From Malaciobacter marinus (GTDB lineage: Bacteria; Campylobacterota; Campylobacteria; Campylobacterales; Arcobacteraceae): DNA of 64,000 bases. Position 1 is the first letter of the stretch; every line of letters starts with the position of its first letter. This document shows, one piece after another, positions 45,875 through 54,811 of this stretch. The stretch covers positions 496,001 through 560,000 of the forward strand of contig NZ_CP032101.1 in the NCBI RefSeq assembly GCF_003544855.1, in the 5' to 3' direction. The notes beneath the pieces were generated by a model. It was not told the origin of the DNA, did no database searches, and worked only from the letters and a program-made list of their open reading frames with translations. The position numbers were made by a program, and so were the translations under genes.

Positions 45875-47911
45875 TTAGAATTTTAATTGCATTGAGAAGC
45901 TATATCTTCTTCCATCTAAGACATTGTCATAACCATCATCTGTAGTTACTTCTTTATTTGTTAGATTATAAATCCCTGCTTTTAAAATGATATTTTCTGC
46001 AACATCATACACTAATCCAGCATCAGCAAATGTATATGATGGTTGTTTATTTAATTCACCACTTCTTGAAATATCTCCTGCTGTTTTACTTCTATAGTTT
46101 ACTTGAGTCCAAAGGTTAAGTTTTCCTGTTGCTTCCCAATCTAATCCAGCATTAAACATATGTTTTGAAATGTCATTTAAAGGTCTTCCTTTATTATCCC
46201 CTGATTTTTGCTCAGATTTTGTATATGTATATGAATGTCTATATAATAAATTATCTGTAATATTATAATCTGTTGTTAATTCAATACCCTCAATTTCAGC
46301 TTCATCAACATTTTCATAAGCTGTATATCCATATTTATGAGGTTCATAAGATGTTCCTTTGTATGTGCAAGGTTGGTTTGGTGGGCATATTTTACCTGTT
46401 CTTTGAATCTTATCTTCAAACTTTGTATGAAAAGCTACTAAACTTGCTTTCAATCCCAAATCATAGTCATTGTAAGCTAATCCTACTTCATAGTTTAAGC
46501 TCTCTTCTGGTTTTAAATCAGGATTACCAATCATAACGCCACCTCTAGATATTCCTGCAAAATCAGGAGCAGCTTGTCTTAATGAAGGTGCTTTATAACC
46601 TGCTGTTACTCCACCTTTTAAAGTGAATTTATCTGTTAAATGGTAAACAGCATATGCTTTTGGACTAAAATTACTTCCAAAAGCTTCATTATCATCATAT
46701 CTACCACTAAGTGTTAAGGCTAAATCTTGTGTAATAGACCATTCATTCTCAGCAAAGAAAGAGTATTGATATCTATTCATTTCTACTATGCTATCATCAA
46801 GTGAACTTGTTGCTCCGTCTTCAAGGGTTTCATCTTTATAATTAAATCCTATAGAAGTTGTATTTTTATCAAAGAAATATGTTCCTTGAGTATTAAAAGT
46901 AAGAGTTTCAAACTCAATACCATTTCCTGTTGCTTCATTAACTCTTGAATTGTTTTTTGCTTTTTCATAATTGATATATGAGTTTATAAGAAATTTATCA
47001 TAGTTTGCTTGATGCATAAGACTATATGCATAATTTACTGATTTTTGATGAGATACTTCATTCTCTACAATGTTCCCTTTTCTATCAAGATAAGTATAAG
47101 GCATACTTTTACCTGGATTAGAAGTTCTTTCTTGAACTCTATAATCATAAGATGCTGTTATTGTATTATTTTTATCAGGAGTTAATGTAAATTTTGTTCC
47201 TATATTTTTTCTTTCAAAACCTGGATCACTACCTGCTTTTAATGCACCTGAACTTTCAAAGTTACTCTCATCTTGGTTTAGTATTGAACCATTAATTGAT
47301 ACTGATAATAAATCTTTTATCAAAGGTAAACTAATATATGCATTTGTTTGAATAGAGTCATTATTCACTTTATTTGATGAGTCAGCTTTTATATACTCTG
47401 TTGAAATATTTGCAGTAACTTTATTTGTATTTCTTTTTGTGATAATATTAATTACACCACCCATTGCATCTGAACCATAAAGTGATGAGGCTGGACCTCT
47501 AATAATTTCAATTCTTTCAATACTATCAATTGATGGTAAAAAGTTTATAGGTGCACCACCTAAACTACCATTTGGACTGAAAGTATCATTTCCTTGCATA
47601 GGTTTTCCATCAATTAAAAATAGTGTATACTCTTTTGCCATACCTCTTATACTAATACTTTGGTTTGAACCACCACCATTAACATATAAACCAGGTACAT
47701 TTTTCAATGCATCTGTAACATCTGTAAAAGATTTCTTTTCTAACTCTTCTTTTGTAATAACTGAAATTGTAGCTGCTGCATCAGCAATATTTTGCTCAAT
47801 TCCAGAAGCACTTACTACAGTTACATCATTTAATTTTGTATTATTAGCATTTAGTACAGTAATAGAACTTACTAAAGCTAATGAAGTAATAAAATGTTTT
47901 TTTATGTTCAT
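45875..47911 (-). CDS. TonB-dependent outer-membrane receptor, siderophore type
   Basis: 678 residues. Sec signal peptide (1 to about 22), TonB-box-like DVTVVSASG, plug domain (about 35-155: ISVITKEELEKKSF, IRGMAKEYTLFLIDGKPM, IEIIRGPASSLYGSDAMGG) and a 22-strand-type barrel ending YSFSMQLKF. A loop near 515-525 holds two cysteines (KICPPNQPC). It probably imports an iron chelate, such as a catecholate or heme-like compound, energised by ExbB/ExbD/TonB. The genes just upstream on the same strand encode PepSY-type iron-uptake partners, and a Fur-like palindrome stands 61 bases before the start. The ligand cannot be fixed from sequence. Confidence 0.93.
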   Translation of the reverse strand: MNIKKHFITSLALVSSITVLNANNTKLNDVTVVSASGIEQNIADAAATISVITKEELEKKSFTDVTDALKNVPGLYVNGGGSNQSISIRGMAKEYTLFLIDGKPMQGNDTFSPNGSLGGAPINFLPSIDSIERIEIIRGPASSLYGSDAMGGVINIITKRNTNKVTANISTEYIKADSSNKVNNDSIQTNAYISLPLIKDLLSVSINGSILNQDESNFESSGALKAGSDPGFERKNIGTKFTLTPDKNNTITASYDYRVQERTSNPGKSMPYTYLDRKGNIVENEVSHQKSVNYAYSLMHQANYDKFLINSYINYEKAKNNSRVNEATGNGIEFETLTFNTQGTYFFDKNTTSIGFNYKDETLEDGATSSLDDSIVEMNRYQYSFFAENEWSITQDLALTLSGRYDDNEAFGSNFSPKAYAVYHLTDKFTLKGGVTAGYKAPSLRQAAPDFAGISRGGVMIGNPDLKPEESLNYEVGLAYNDYDLGLKASLVAFHTKFEDKIQRTGKICPPNQPCTYKGTSYEPHKYGYTAYENVDEAEIEGIELTTDYNITDNLLYRHSYTYTKSEQKSGDNKGRPLNDISKHMFNAGLDWEATGKLNLWTQVNYRSKTAGDISRSGELNKQPSYTFADAGLVYDVAENIILKAGIYNLTNKEVTTDDGYDNVLDGRRYSFSMQLKF

Positions 47912-47971
47912 TTAATTCCCCTTGTGTATTTTGTGATTTCATAATTGTAGTAAGATATAATGATAAAAAAA

Positions 47972-47994
47972 TGATATTTTGATAATCAATATCA
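47972..47994 (-). promoter_or_regulatory. Fur-like palindrome upstream of the TonB receptor
   Basis: TGATATT and AATATCA are perfect inverted halves around TTGATAATC, resembling the GATAAT/ATTATC arrangement of Fur sites. It is 61 bases upstream of the receptor start. A block of about 20 bases (AATGATAAAAAAATGATAT) here recurs near 50190-50206 ahead of the PepSY operon. Confidence 0.55.
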
Positions 47995-48006
47995 AAAGTA
48001 AAGGTA

Positions 48007-48333
48007 TTAATTAAGTAAAAACTTTATTAATACCCAAAATAAAAGAGGAACAAATATAGTAAATATTAGTAGTTTTGGTTTATATGTTAAAAATAAAGCA
48101 ATAATTATTATATAAAGTGCCAAAAATCCAAAAAAATAAGTAATTCCAAGAGACAATCCAGTAGTTTTAATAAATAAAACTAAACTAATTATTAAAAGAG
48201 TATTTCCTATTAATTTTGATGAAATTTGGTAGTTTTTGTTTATATTAGTACTAATTACTACTTTATAATGTTTATTCATGCTAATACTTAAAAAAATTAA
48301 AGCTATGTATAGTATATATGCACTTATTGTCAT
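48007..48333 (-). CDS. DUF3325-like membrane protein of the iron-uptake cluster
   Basis: 108 residues with about four membrane helices and a short basic loop after the first (SMNKHYKVV). The plan, a helix followed by a His-containing loop and paired helices ending YKPK, resembles DUF3325 proteins that lie beside PepSY and DUF3649 genes in siderophore-uptake clusters. Its ATG overlaps the PepSY gene by four bases. Function unknown. Confidence 0.65.
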   Translation of the reverse strand: MTISAYILYIALIFLSISMNKHYKVVISTNINKNYQISSKLIGNTLLIISLVLFIKTTGLSLGITYFFGFLALYIIIIALFLTYKPKLLIFTIFVPLLFWVLIKFLLN

Positions 48334-49880
48334 TTTAAACCTTTTTTTGAATTTCTTATTAAAAAATATGAACCAATTGCAAATACAATAGCAGTTAAAA
48401 TAAAAAATAAATCAAAATAAAAATACATTATTTCTCTATTTAATAAATCTTTTGTCCAAAATAATGCATTTAAAATTGGAATAGAAAAATAGATAATTGA
48501 TGTTATAATCATCTGCTCAATCCACGCTTTTTTACTTTGTCTTAAAAAACTATGTACATAACATATTAACCAAGCGATAAAGAAAGTATTTATTTCTAAA
48601 AGATGTCTATTCTCAATGTTTACTTCAATTACTCTATTTGCAATAAAAAATATTCCAATTGCAATAAATAAACCTGTAATTGTTCCAATATTAAGTTTTT
48701 CTACAAGCTTAAAACCAATGCTTGTATTTATTTTTTGTTTTTTCTTTCTTTTTTCTATCCATAAAACTAAGCCAGTTCCTGCTAAAACAATACCACTTAT
48801 TCCACAAATAAAAAACAAAAATCTCATTGTAGAGTTTGCAAATATCGCTCGATGTAAAGTTGCAAAAGTTGTATTTGTATTAATTATATTGCTACTTGTT
48901 GTTGGAGGTATATTTTTTGAAATAAGTTTTGACGTATTTGCATCATATGTTAAGTATTCCCTTTCAAATTTTGAACTAAAAATAGAAGATGTTTCTTTGG
49001 GTCTAATTTGTATTTTATATGAAGCATTTTTATTTTTACTAATAGAAAAACCACCAATATTATTAGGCCAAACTTTATTTGCATTTATTAAAACTTTATC
49101 CAAATTTTCTAAACTTAAAGACTCATTTTGAGCTTTTTTATTTACATTTTGATGAATAATCTGTGTTTGTTTTAAGTTACTTAAATCACTTCTATATTCT
49201 CTGAAATCGCCGTCATAAGCTGCTTGCATTCCCCATGGCATTACTAATCTTGCAAATAAAAGTAAACCTGAATAAGTAATCATAATATGAAATGGCAATG
49301 CTGCAACAGCTGGAATTATATGTGCATCCATCCAACCTCTTGGATTGGCTTTTGCTCTTAACGTAAATATATCTTTAAATATTCTTGTATGTATAATTAT
49401 TCCTGTAATAATAGCTACAAACATAGACATTGTTGCTAGTGCAATTGCCCATCTTGAAAAATATCTTGGAAAACCATATAGTTCAAAATGAAATCTATAT
49501 AAAAAGTTACCTCCAGCTGTTTGTCTTGTGTTTATATTTTCTCCACTTGATGCATCATAGTATTGATATACTCTTCTTGCTCTATGTGAATTGTCACTTT
49601 TTTCTCGCCACATTGCAGATATTATATTTGAGCGGCTATTTGGTAAAGTCATTGATATATTAGAGTTCTTTTGTGCTAATTCTATAGCTTTTTGTTTTGC
49701 AATATCTAAACTATTTTTAGACTCTTTTGAATAGTGCAGTTCAGGCTTCATCCATAAAGTAACTTCATCTTTATAATAAGAAAAAGTTCCTGTTACAAAA
49801 ACTGCAAATAATATCCAACCTACAATTAATCCACTCCAAGTATGAAGCCATCTCATTGATTCTTTAAAACTTTTTTCCAT
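48330..49880 (-). CDS. PepSY-associated membrane protein (iron-uptake reductase-like)
   Basis: 516 residues. N-terminal membrane helix with RWLHTWSGLIVGWILFAVFVTG (about 11-32), a PepSY-type periplasmic region, helices near 140-165 and 195-215, a second periplasmic region with LHRAIF, and about six C-terminal helices from 355 on. Conserved histidines in membrane segments suggest heme or metal binding; some relatives act as ferric-siderophore reductases in the inner membrane. It is flanked by the DUF3649 and DUF3325 genes and followed by the TonB receptor, so it likely acts after siderophore import. Confidence 0.85.
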   Translation of the reverse strand: MEKSFKESMRWLHTWSGLIVGWILFAVFVTGTFSYYKDEVTLWMKPELHYSKESKNSLDIAKQKAIELAQKNSNISMTLPNSRSNIISAMWREKSDNSHRARRVYQYYDASSGENINTRQTAGGNFLYRFHFELYGFPRYFSRWAIALATMSMFVAIITGIIIHTRIFKDIFTLRAKANPRGWMDAHIIPAVAALPFHIMITYSGLLLFARLVMPWGMQAAYDGDFREYRSDLSNLKQTQIIHQNVNKKAQNESLSLENLDKVLINANKVWPNNIGGFSISKNKNASYKIQIRPKETSSIFSSKFEREYLTYDANTSKLISKNIPPTTSSNIINTNTTFATLHRAIFANSTMRFLFFICGISGIVLAGTGLVLWIEKRKKKQKINTSIGFKLVEKLNIGTITGLFIAIGIFFIANRVIEVNIENRHLLEINTFFIAWLICYVHSFLRQSKKAWIEQMIITSIIYFSIPILNALFWTKDLLNREIMYFYFDLFFILTAIVFAIGSYFLIRNSKKGLK

Positions 49881-49882
49881 GA

Positions 49883-50143
49883 TTAACTTTCCAACATTAA
49901 AAGATTATTTATTATAAAAAGAATGATACATACACTTGCTAATTGAAAGAATAGTTTTTTAATTTGTACATTACTAAATGCATATAAAATTATCAAAAGC
50001 CAAATTATAAATGATATCATTGAAGCAAATAAAGTAGCTTCTGCTTTATTTTCAAATGGTAAACCAAGTGTTAGTGTTATTGTTGCTAATGAGGTCAATA
50101 AATAACCTCCAAATGAAGCAATTATAAATCTAATTATTTTCAT
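49883..50143 (-). CDS. DUF3649-like membrane protein
   Basis: 86 residues with about three membrane helices. FIIASFGGYLLTSLATITLTLGLP at the N-terminus and an Ala-Thr/Ser-Phe-Trp second helix match DUF3649, a short protein found with PepSY proteins in iron-uptake operons. First gene of the leftward DUF3649-PepSY-DUF3325 operon, two bases before the PepSY gene. Function unknown. Confidence 0.65.
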   Translation of the reverse strand: MKIIRFIIASFGGYLLTSLATITLTLGLPFENKAEATLFASMISFIIWLLIILYAFSNVQIKKLFFQLASVCIILFIINNLLMLES

Positions 50144-50188
50144 TTTTCTTCCATATTATAAAATTTATACTAATTGTAACTTTGAATA

Positions 50189-50228
50189 ATGATTAAAAAA
50201 TGATATTTAATAGTAACTATTAAAATCA
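50189..50228 (-). promoter_or_regulatory. Palindromic operator upstream of the DUF3649-PepSY operon
   Basis: TTTAATAGT-A-ACTATTAAA (50206-50224) is a perfect palindrome, extended by TGAT and ATCA with one bulged base. It is about 58 bases before the DUF3649 start and lies between it and the divergent response-regulator gene. It shares the flanking AATGATTAAAAAATGATAT block with the palindrome before the TonB receptor. Fur or the neighbouring regulator are both possible binders. Confidence 0.5.
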
Positions 50229-50315
50229 ATTTGTAAAAAATAGTATAAAGTTATTTTAAATTTGTTAGTATACAATACTGAATATGATTATCAAAATTAT
50301 AGGTAAAGGTTTGTA

Positions 50316-51050
50316 TTGTCTAGCAATTTAATTATAAATAAAGAGTATGATGTATTAATAGTCGAAGATGAACCAATCTTGGCAATGGCTATGAAATTAA
50401 AATTAAAAAAATTTGGACTTAATGTGAGTAATATTGCAACTTCTCCAAATGATGCGATTTTATATGCACAAAATAATTATCCTGATCTTGCTATTGTTGA
50501 CATAAATTTAAATTCATCAAAAACAGGAATTGAAGTAGCAAATTATCTTTGGAAGAATTTTAATATTCCTATTATTTTTCTTACTTCATATTACAACGAT
50601 AAAATTTTAAGTGAAGCAATGGAGGCAGAGCCTTATGCTTATTTGATAAAACCTTGTAGAAATGAAGAGTTAAAAGTTGCAATTAATACAGCAATGCATA
50701 AGCATCAATACTTTTTTAAGAATAAAAAAGTATTTAAAAACAAAGAAAACGATTTTTTATATTTAAAAGAAAATATAAAATATAATAAAACAACTTGTGA
50801 ATTATTTATTGATGATAATATCATCAAATTAACAAAAAATGAAAAAAAACTTTTTTATATATTAACAAAAGAAGCGGGGAAAGTGATAAACTTTGATACT
50901 ATTTTCAATTTTATATGGAGAGAAGATGTTTATGATTTGTCTAAATTAAGATCATTAATATATAGATTGAAAAATAAATTAGGTTTTAATCCTTTTGAAA
51001 ATCTATATGAAGAAGGTTATAGGGTAAATGTTATTAAAAAAAATATTTGA
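50316..51050 (+). CDS. Response regulator with winged-helix DNA-binding domain
   Basis: 244 residues. Receiver (about 10-130) with phospho-acceptor D62 (LAIVDINLN), acidic pocket VEDEP, T/S site FLTSYY and lysine in LIKPC; the C-terminal domain (about 155-240) is OmpR-like, ending ENLYEEGYRVN. Start is TTG at 50316 behind AAAGGT, as ATG is absent. Overlaps the kinase gene by 23 bases. It is divergent from the iron-uptake operon, which it may control. Confidence 0.9.
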   Translation: MSSNLIINKEYDVLIVEDEPILAMAMKLKLKKFGLNVSNIATSPNDAILYAQNNYPDLAIVDINLNSSKTGIEVANYLWKNFNIPIIFLTSYYNDKILSEAMEAEPYAYLIKPCRNEELKVAINTAMHKHQYFFKNKKVFKNKENDFLYLKENIKYNKTTCELFIDDNIIKLTKNEKKLFYILTKEAGKVINFDTIFNFIWREDVYDLSKLRSLIYRLKNKLGFNPFENLYEEGYRVNVIKKNI

Positions 51051-52851
51051 CATATTAAGTTTAAAGCATTTATCTTTTACTTCAAAAATTATTTTATCTT
51101 TTTTTGTTTTTATTATAATCTTTTCAATATTTAGAGCAATACTTATCTTACCAAAGATTCAAGATAAAAATAAAAAAGAAGTAATAGATTATGTATCAAA
51201 AACTCTTCAATTAACAAAAGTACAATTCCAAGTTACTGGAAAATCATTGCAAATGCAAACTGATTTAGAAGTAAAATTAAACAAAGAAAAAATTAAAAAT
51301 GAATTAGAAAAAATAAACTCAAGTACTATTTTATTAGAAGATAAAAAAATATTAGATTTTTTAGATAAAAATAAAATAATAAGTAGGTGTTCTTATCGTT
51401 TAATTAATATAAATTCAAGTTATAATAGTATAAAAATATTTAATAAGTGGATTGAAAAAAATATAAATGAACAAAGTAAATCCTTTAGAAATAAAACTGT
51501 ATATATATACAATTACAAAATTAAAAATCAAGATAAAATAGTATCTCTTATTTGTTCTAAACAAGATTTAAATCCTAATCATTGGAGTTTTGAAAAAAAT
51601 TTAAAAGAGTATATTGATACTAAGTTATTATATGATGCAAGTTTAAGTAGTTCAAAAACAGCTCTTTTTTGGCTAAATCCAAGTATTGTGAAAAATAATA
51701 AACAAGTTTTATATACTAAAAAAGATAAAGAAAAAAAGAGTAGATATACACTAAGTTTACTCTCAAATGTAAAAAATATTCCAACAGGTAGTTTGAGTTT
51801 AGAACAAATTTTAAATTCAAAAGAGAATATCCCAATTGAACATGAAATAAATAATACGAAAGTATTAACTTGGATAATTAAATTAAATACTAATATAAAA
51901 GAGAATAGATACTTTTTATTAGCTCATACTATTGATAAAGAAGATATTGATAAAAAGAATAATGTGGGAATAACTTTTTTATTAACTGAGACCTTAATTG
52001 CAGTTGGATTAAGTTTTTTTATAATTTTATTATTTATAAAAAGAATATTGAAAAATATTGAAAAAGTTACAAAAACAGCAATACAAGTAAATCAAGGAAA
52101 GAAAAATATTAGATGTAATGTAAAAGATGAAGATGACATAGGTATTTTAGGCCAAGCATTTGATTCTATGCTTGATTTTTTTGAAAATAGTATTAAAACT
52201 TTAGATAAAAAAGTTGAAGAGAAAACAAAAGAAATAACAAAATCTTTAGAAGAAAAAGAGCTACTTTTAAAAGAGATACATCATAGAGTTAAAAATAACT
52301 TAGCTTTAACAATTGGACTAATTGAGTTACAAGAAGAAGAGGTTAAAGATGAAAAAACCAAAAAAGTACTTATAGATATTCAAGAAAGAATTTTTACAAT
52401 GGAGCTTTTGCATAGAAAACTTTATGAATCATCAAATATTAATGATATATTTTTTGATGAGTATGTGATTGATTTAATTGAAGTTATATCTTCTTCTTAT
52501 GATATTGAAAAAAAAGTTAAAACTAATATTGTAGTAAATAAAATAAAATTAAATATAGAAAAAGCAATGCCCTGTGGTTTAGTTTTAAATGAGTTAATAA
52601 CGAACTCATATAAATATGCTTTTAATAATAATGATAATGCAAAATTAGATATTACTATAAATAAAAAGAGTAGTGATTTAGTAATAATAGTAAAAGATAA
52701 TGGTTGTGGTTTAAAAAAAGATTTTGATGAAATTTGTGATGATACTTTGGGATTAAAACTTGTTTTTTCAATTGTAAAATATCAATTATTTGGGCAAGTA
52801 AAATATGAATATGATAATGGTGCAAAATTTATTATAAAAATACAACTATAG
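51028..52851 (+). CDS. Membrane sensor histidine kinase, HisKA_2 type
   Basis: 607 residues. First membrane helix about 18-40, an extracytoplasmic sensor domain of about 270 residues (family not recognised), second helix about 315-338, HAMP (about 340-390), coiled coil, then HisKA_2 dimerisation with phospho-His in LLKEIHHRVKNNLAL (about 417) and HATPase with NELITNSYKYAF and VKDNGCGLKKDF. The HxxRVKNN form marks the HPK4-type kinases that often pair with unusual regulators. Its gene starts inside the response-regulator gene, giving a tight two-gene unit. Confidence 0.9.
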   Translation: MLLKKIFDILSLKHLSFTSKIILSFFVFIIIFSIFRAILILPKIQDKNKKEVIDYVSKTLQLTKVQFQVTGKSLQMQTDLEVKLNKEKIKNELEKINSSTILLEDKKILDFLDKNKIISRCSYRLININSSYNSIKIFNKWIEKNINEQSKSFRNKTVYIYNYKIKNQDKIVSLICSKQDLNPNHWSFEKNLKEYIDTKLLYDASLSSSKTALFWLNPSIVKNNKQVLYTKKDKEKKSRYTLSLLSNVKNIPTGSLSLEQILNSKENIPIEHEINNTKVLTWIIKLNTNIKENRYFLLAHTIDKEDIDKKNNVGITFLLTETLIAVGLSFFIILLFIKRILKNIEKVTKTAIQVNQGKKNIRCNVKDEDDIGILGQAFDSMLDFFENSIKTLDKKVEEKTKEITKSLEEKELLLKEIHHRVKNNLALTIGLIELQEEEVKDEKTKKVLIDIQERIFTMELLHRKLYESSNINDIFFDEYVIDLIEVISSSYDIEKKVKTNIVVNKIKLNIEKAMPCGLVLNELITNSYKYAFNNNDNAKLDITINKKSSDLVIIVKDNGCGLKKDFDEICDDTLGLKLVFSIVKYQLFGQVKYEYDNGAKFIIKIQL

Positions 52852-52863
52852 CTTATAATAAAA

Positions 52864-52906
52864 TTTGATAGCAGAATATTTAAAATCAATATTCTGCTTT
52901 ATCAAA
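52864..52906. terminator. Terminator-like hairpin after the kinase gene
   Basis: GCAGAATATT (52871-52880) pairs with AATATTCTGC (52888-52897), extended outside by TTTGAT with ATCAAA. A second perfect hairpin follows directly: AAATATGA (52909-52916) with TCATATTT (52921-52928). Both lie between convergent genes. Confidence 0.6.
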
Positions 52907-52981
52907 TCAAATATGATTGCTCATATTTGCACACATAAGGAGTGTAATTATACATATGAAAAAGCACGAAAAAATGATATT

Positions 52982-54697
52982 TCATTCATTTGTTATATAT
53001 CTTTTTCTTTGCGCCTCTTTAAGCTTATTTATTTCTACTAAAATAAATCCATCAACACAATTACTAAAATCAGGATCAACATTGAAACCTAAAAACTTTA
53101 CACCACCATCTTCACAAACTTCACTGTATTGTTTAAATAGTGTAGGTATAGTAACCCCCATATTATTTAAAGATGATTTTAAAATTTTGAAATCTTTTTT
53201 TCTATCATTTAATAAAAAAATCTCTTTTATATCTTGAACATTTGTAGAGTATTGATAAGTAAGTCTAGGCTCTATAATATTTTTGTCTATGCCAAAGTAA
53301 TGCCAATAATAAAAAATCAACATATCTTTTGCAACTTGAGGAAAAGAGCCTGAAATAGACACAGGTCCAAACATATATTTTATATAAGGATTTTGTTTTA
53401 AATATGCACCAATTCCATACCATAAATAATCTAATGCCCTTGTTCCCCAATATTTTGGTTGAACAAAACTTCTTCCAAGTTCTATGGAGTTTTTTAAATA
53501 AGGTGAGAAATCATTTTTATATTTAAATAAACTATTTGAATAAAATCCTTTAACTCCTAGGTTTTTATTTATAAAGTCTCCATCACCAATTCTGTATGAA
53601 CCTACTATTTCTAAATCATTCTCATCCCAAAGAATTATATGTCTATAATAAATATCATATTTATCAGTATCTCTTTTTTTATTTATTCCCTCACCAACTT
53701 TTCTAAAACTAAGCTCTCTTAATCTTCCTAACTCTTTTAAAACAGTTGAGTCTTCATTATAATCATATAAGTAGATTCTTTTACCATCTTTTGTATTTCC
53801 TATTAGTTTTGCGCTTTTAAGCTCTTCTATAATATCCTCTTTTTTTTGTGGATGAGCTATTGCTTTTTGTGTAATAAAAAAAGATTTTCTTTTTTTCTTT
53901 TTTAGTGAATAAAGGTGTTTTTTATATAAATTTACTAAAAATCTTTTATTTATTCCTTTTGGAATAATATTTTCACTTGGAATTATTTCTCCAATTTTAA
54001 TATTTATATTTTTAGATTTGCTTTTAAACATCTCATGGGAAAGTAAAAGAGTTGAAAAGGTTTTGTTTATTATTGACATTGTATAAAAAACTTTTGAGTT
54101 TTTTCCATCAATAAAAATGGGTAAAATCGCAGCATTTGCATTTTGTGCAAAATTTAAAAAACCCTTACTCCAATTTGGATCACTAATACCTTTTGCACTT
54201 GCTCGACTAACTTCACCTGCTGGAAAGATAATTATTGCTTCTTCTTTATTTAAAGCTTCATATGCTGCTTTAATATCACTTTTTGATTGTCTTTTTTTAT
54301 AATTGTCAATTGGAATCATAAGAGGTTTTAAAGCTTCTATTCCCGCAAGGAAATCATTTGCTACGATTTTTACATCATGCCTTACACTTCCTACAAGTTT
54401 TAGTAAACAAAGGGCATCAAGACCTCCTAACGGATGATTTGCGATAATTACAACTTTTCCACTTGTTGGAATATTTTGTAAATTATTACTAGATACCGTA
54501 TAGTCAAAATCAAAATAATCTAAAACTGCATCAACAAATTCAAAGCCAATTAAGTGTGAATTTTTTGTAAGAAACTCATTTATATGCTCTTCATGAACAA
54601 TTTTTTTTGCAATTTTTAAAACTGAATTGCTTAAAAAGTTTCCTTTTTGCTTAATTTTTGGGAACTTTTTTAAGATTTCTTCTTCTACATTAACCAT
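52982..54697 (-). CDS. Bifunctional acyltransferase resembling OlsF (ornithine-lipid synthesis)
   Basis: 571 residues in two domains. The N-terminal half (about 70-270) is a PlsC-type acyltransferase with the H(x)4D motif NHPLGGLDAL and IIFPAGEVSRAS. The C-terminal half (about 295-540) is a GNAT/OlsB-like N-acyltransferase with ELGRSFVQPKYWGTRALDYL and GPVSISGSFPQ. This fusion order matches OlsF, which makes lyso-ornithine lipid and then ornithine lipid. Substrate choice is inferred; other amino-acid lipids are possible. The gene stands alone, leftward, divergent from DUF445. Confidence 0.78.
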   Translation of the reverse strand: MVNVEEEILKKFPKIKQKGNFLSNSVLKIAKKIVHEEHINEFLTKNSHLIGFEFVDAVLDYFDFDYTVSSNNLQNIPTSGKVVIIANHPLGGLDALCLLKLVGSVRHDVKIVANDFLAGIEALKPLMIPIDNYKKRQSKSDIKAAYEALNKEEAIIIFPAGEVSRASAKGISDPNWSKGFLNFAQNANAAILPIFIDGKNSKVFYTMSIINKTFSTLLLSHEMFKSKSKNINIKIGEIIPSENIIPKGINKRFLVNLYKKHLYSLKKKKRKSFFITQKAIAHPQKKEDIIEELKSAKLIGNTKDGKRIYLYDYNEDSTVLKELGRLRELSFRKVGEGINKKRDTDKYDIYYRHIILWDENDLEIVGSYRIGDGDFINKNLGVKGFYSNSLFKYKNDFSPYLKNSIELGRSFVQPKYWGTRALDYLWYGIGAYLKQNPYIKYMFGPVSISGSFPQVAKDMLIFYYWHYFGIDKNIIEPRLTYQYSTNVQDIKEIFLLNDRKKDFKILKSSLNNMGVTIPTLFKQYSEVCEDGGVKFLGFNVDPDFSNCVDGFILVEINKLKEAQRKRYITNE

Positions 54698-54729
54698 TAT
54701 AATCCTTTGTAAAAGTCTATAAAATCACA

Positions 54730-54755
54730 GTTACAACTAAGTTACAAAAAGTTAC
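54730..54755. promoter_or_regulatory. Three helically phased GTTAC direct repeats
   Basis: GTTAC occurs at 54730-54734, 54741-54745 and 54751-54755, repeats 11 and 10 bases apart and each followed by A/T. This spacing puts them on one face of the helix, typical of direct-repeat sites for OmpR/PhoB-type regulators. The site lies between the divergent OlsF-like gene (start 54697) and DUF445 gene (start 54812). Confidence 0.45.
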
Positions 54756-54811
54756 TTTCTTTTTTTTGAGTAAAATTATGTTAAAATCGCGGAAAATAGA
54801 AGGAAGGATTA

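Noticed and set aside
52917-53237. 106-codon rightward open frame with an AAGGAG upstream of an internal Met
   Set aside because: Most of it is antisense to the 3' end of the OlsF-like gene, its composition is that of a reverse-strand shadow, and the AAGGAG-to-ATG spacing is long.
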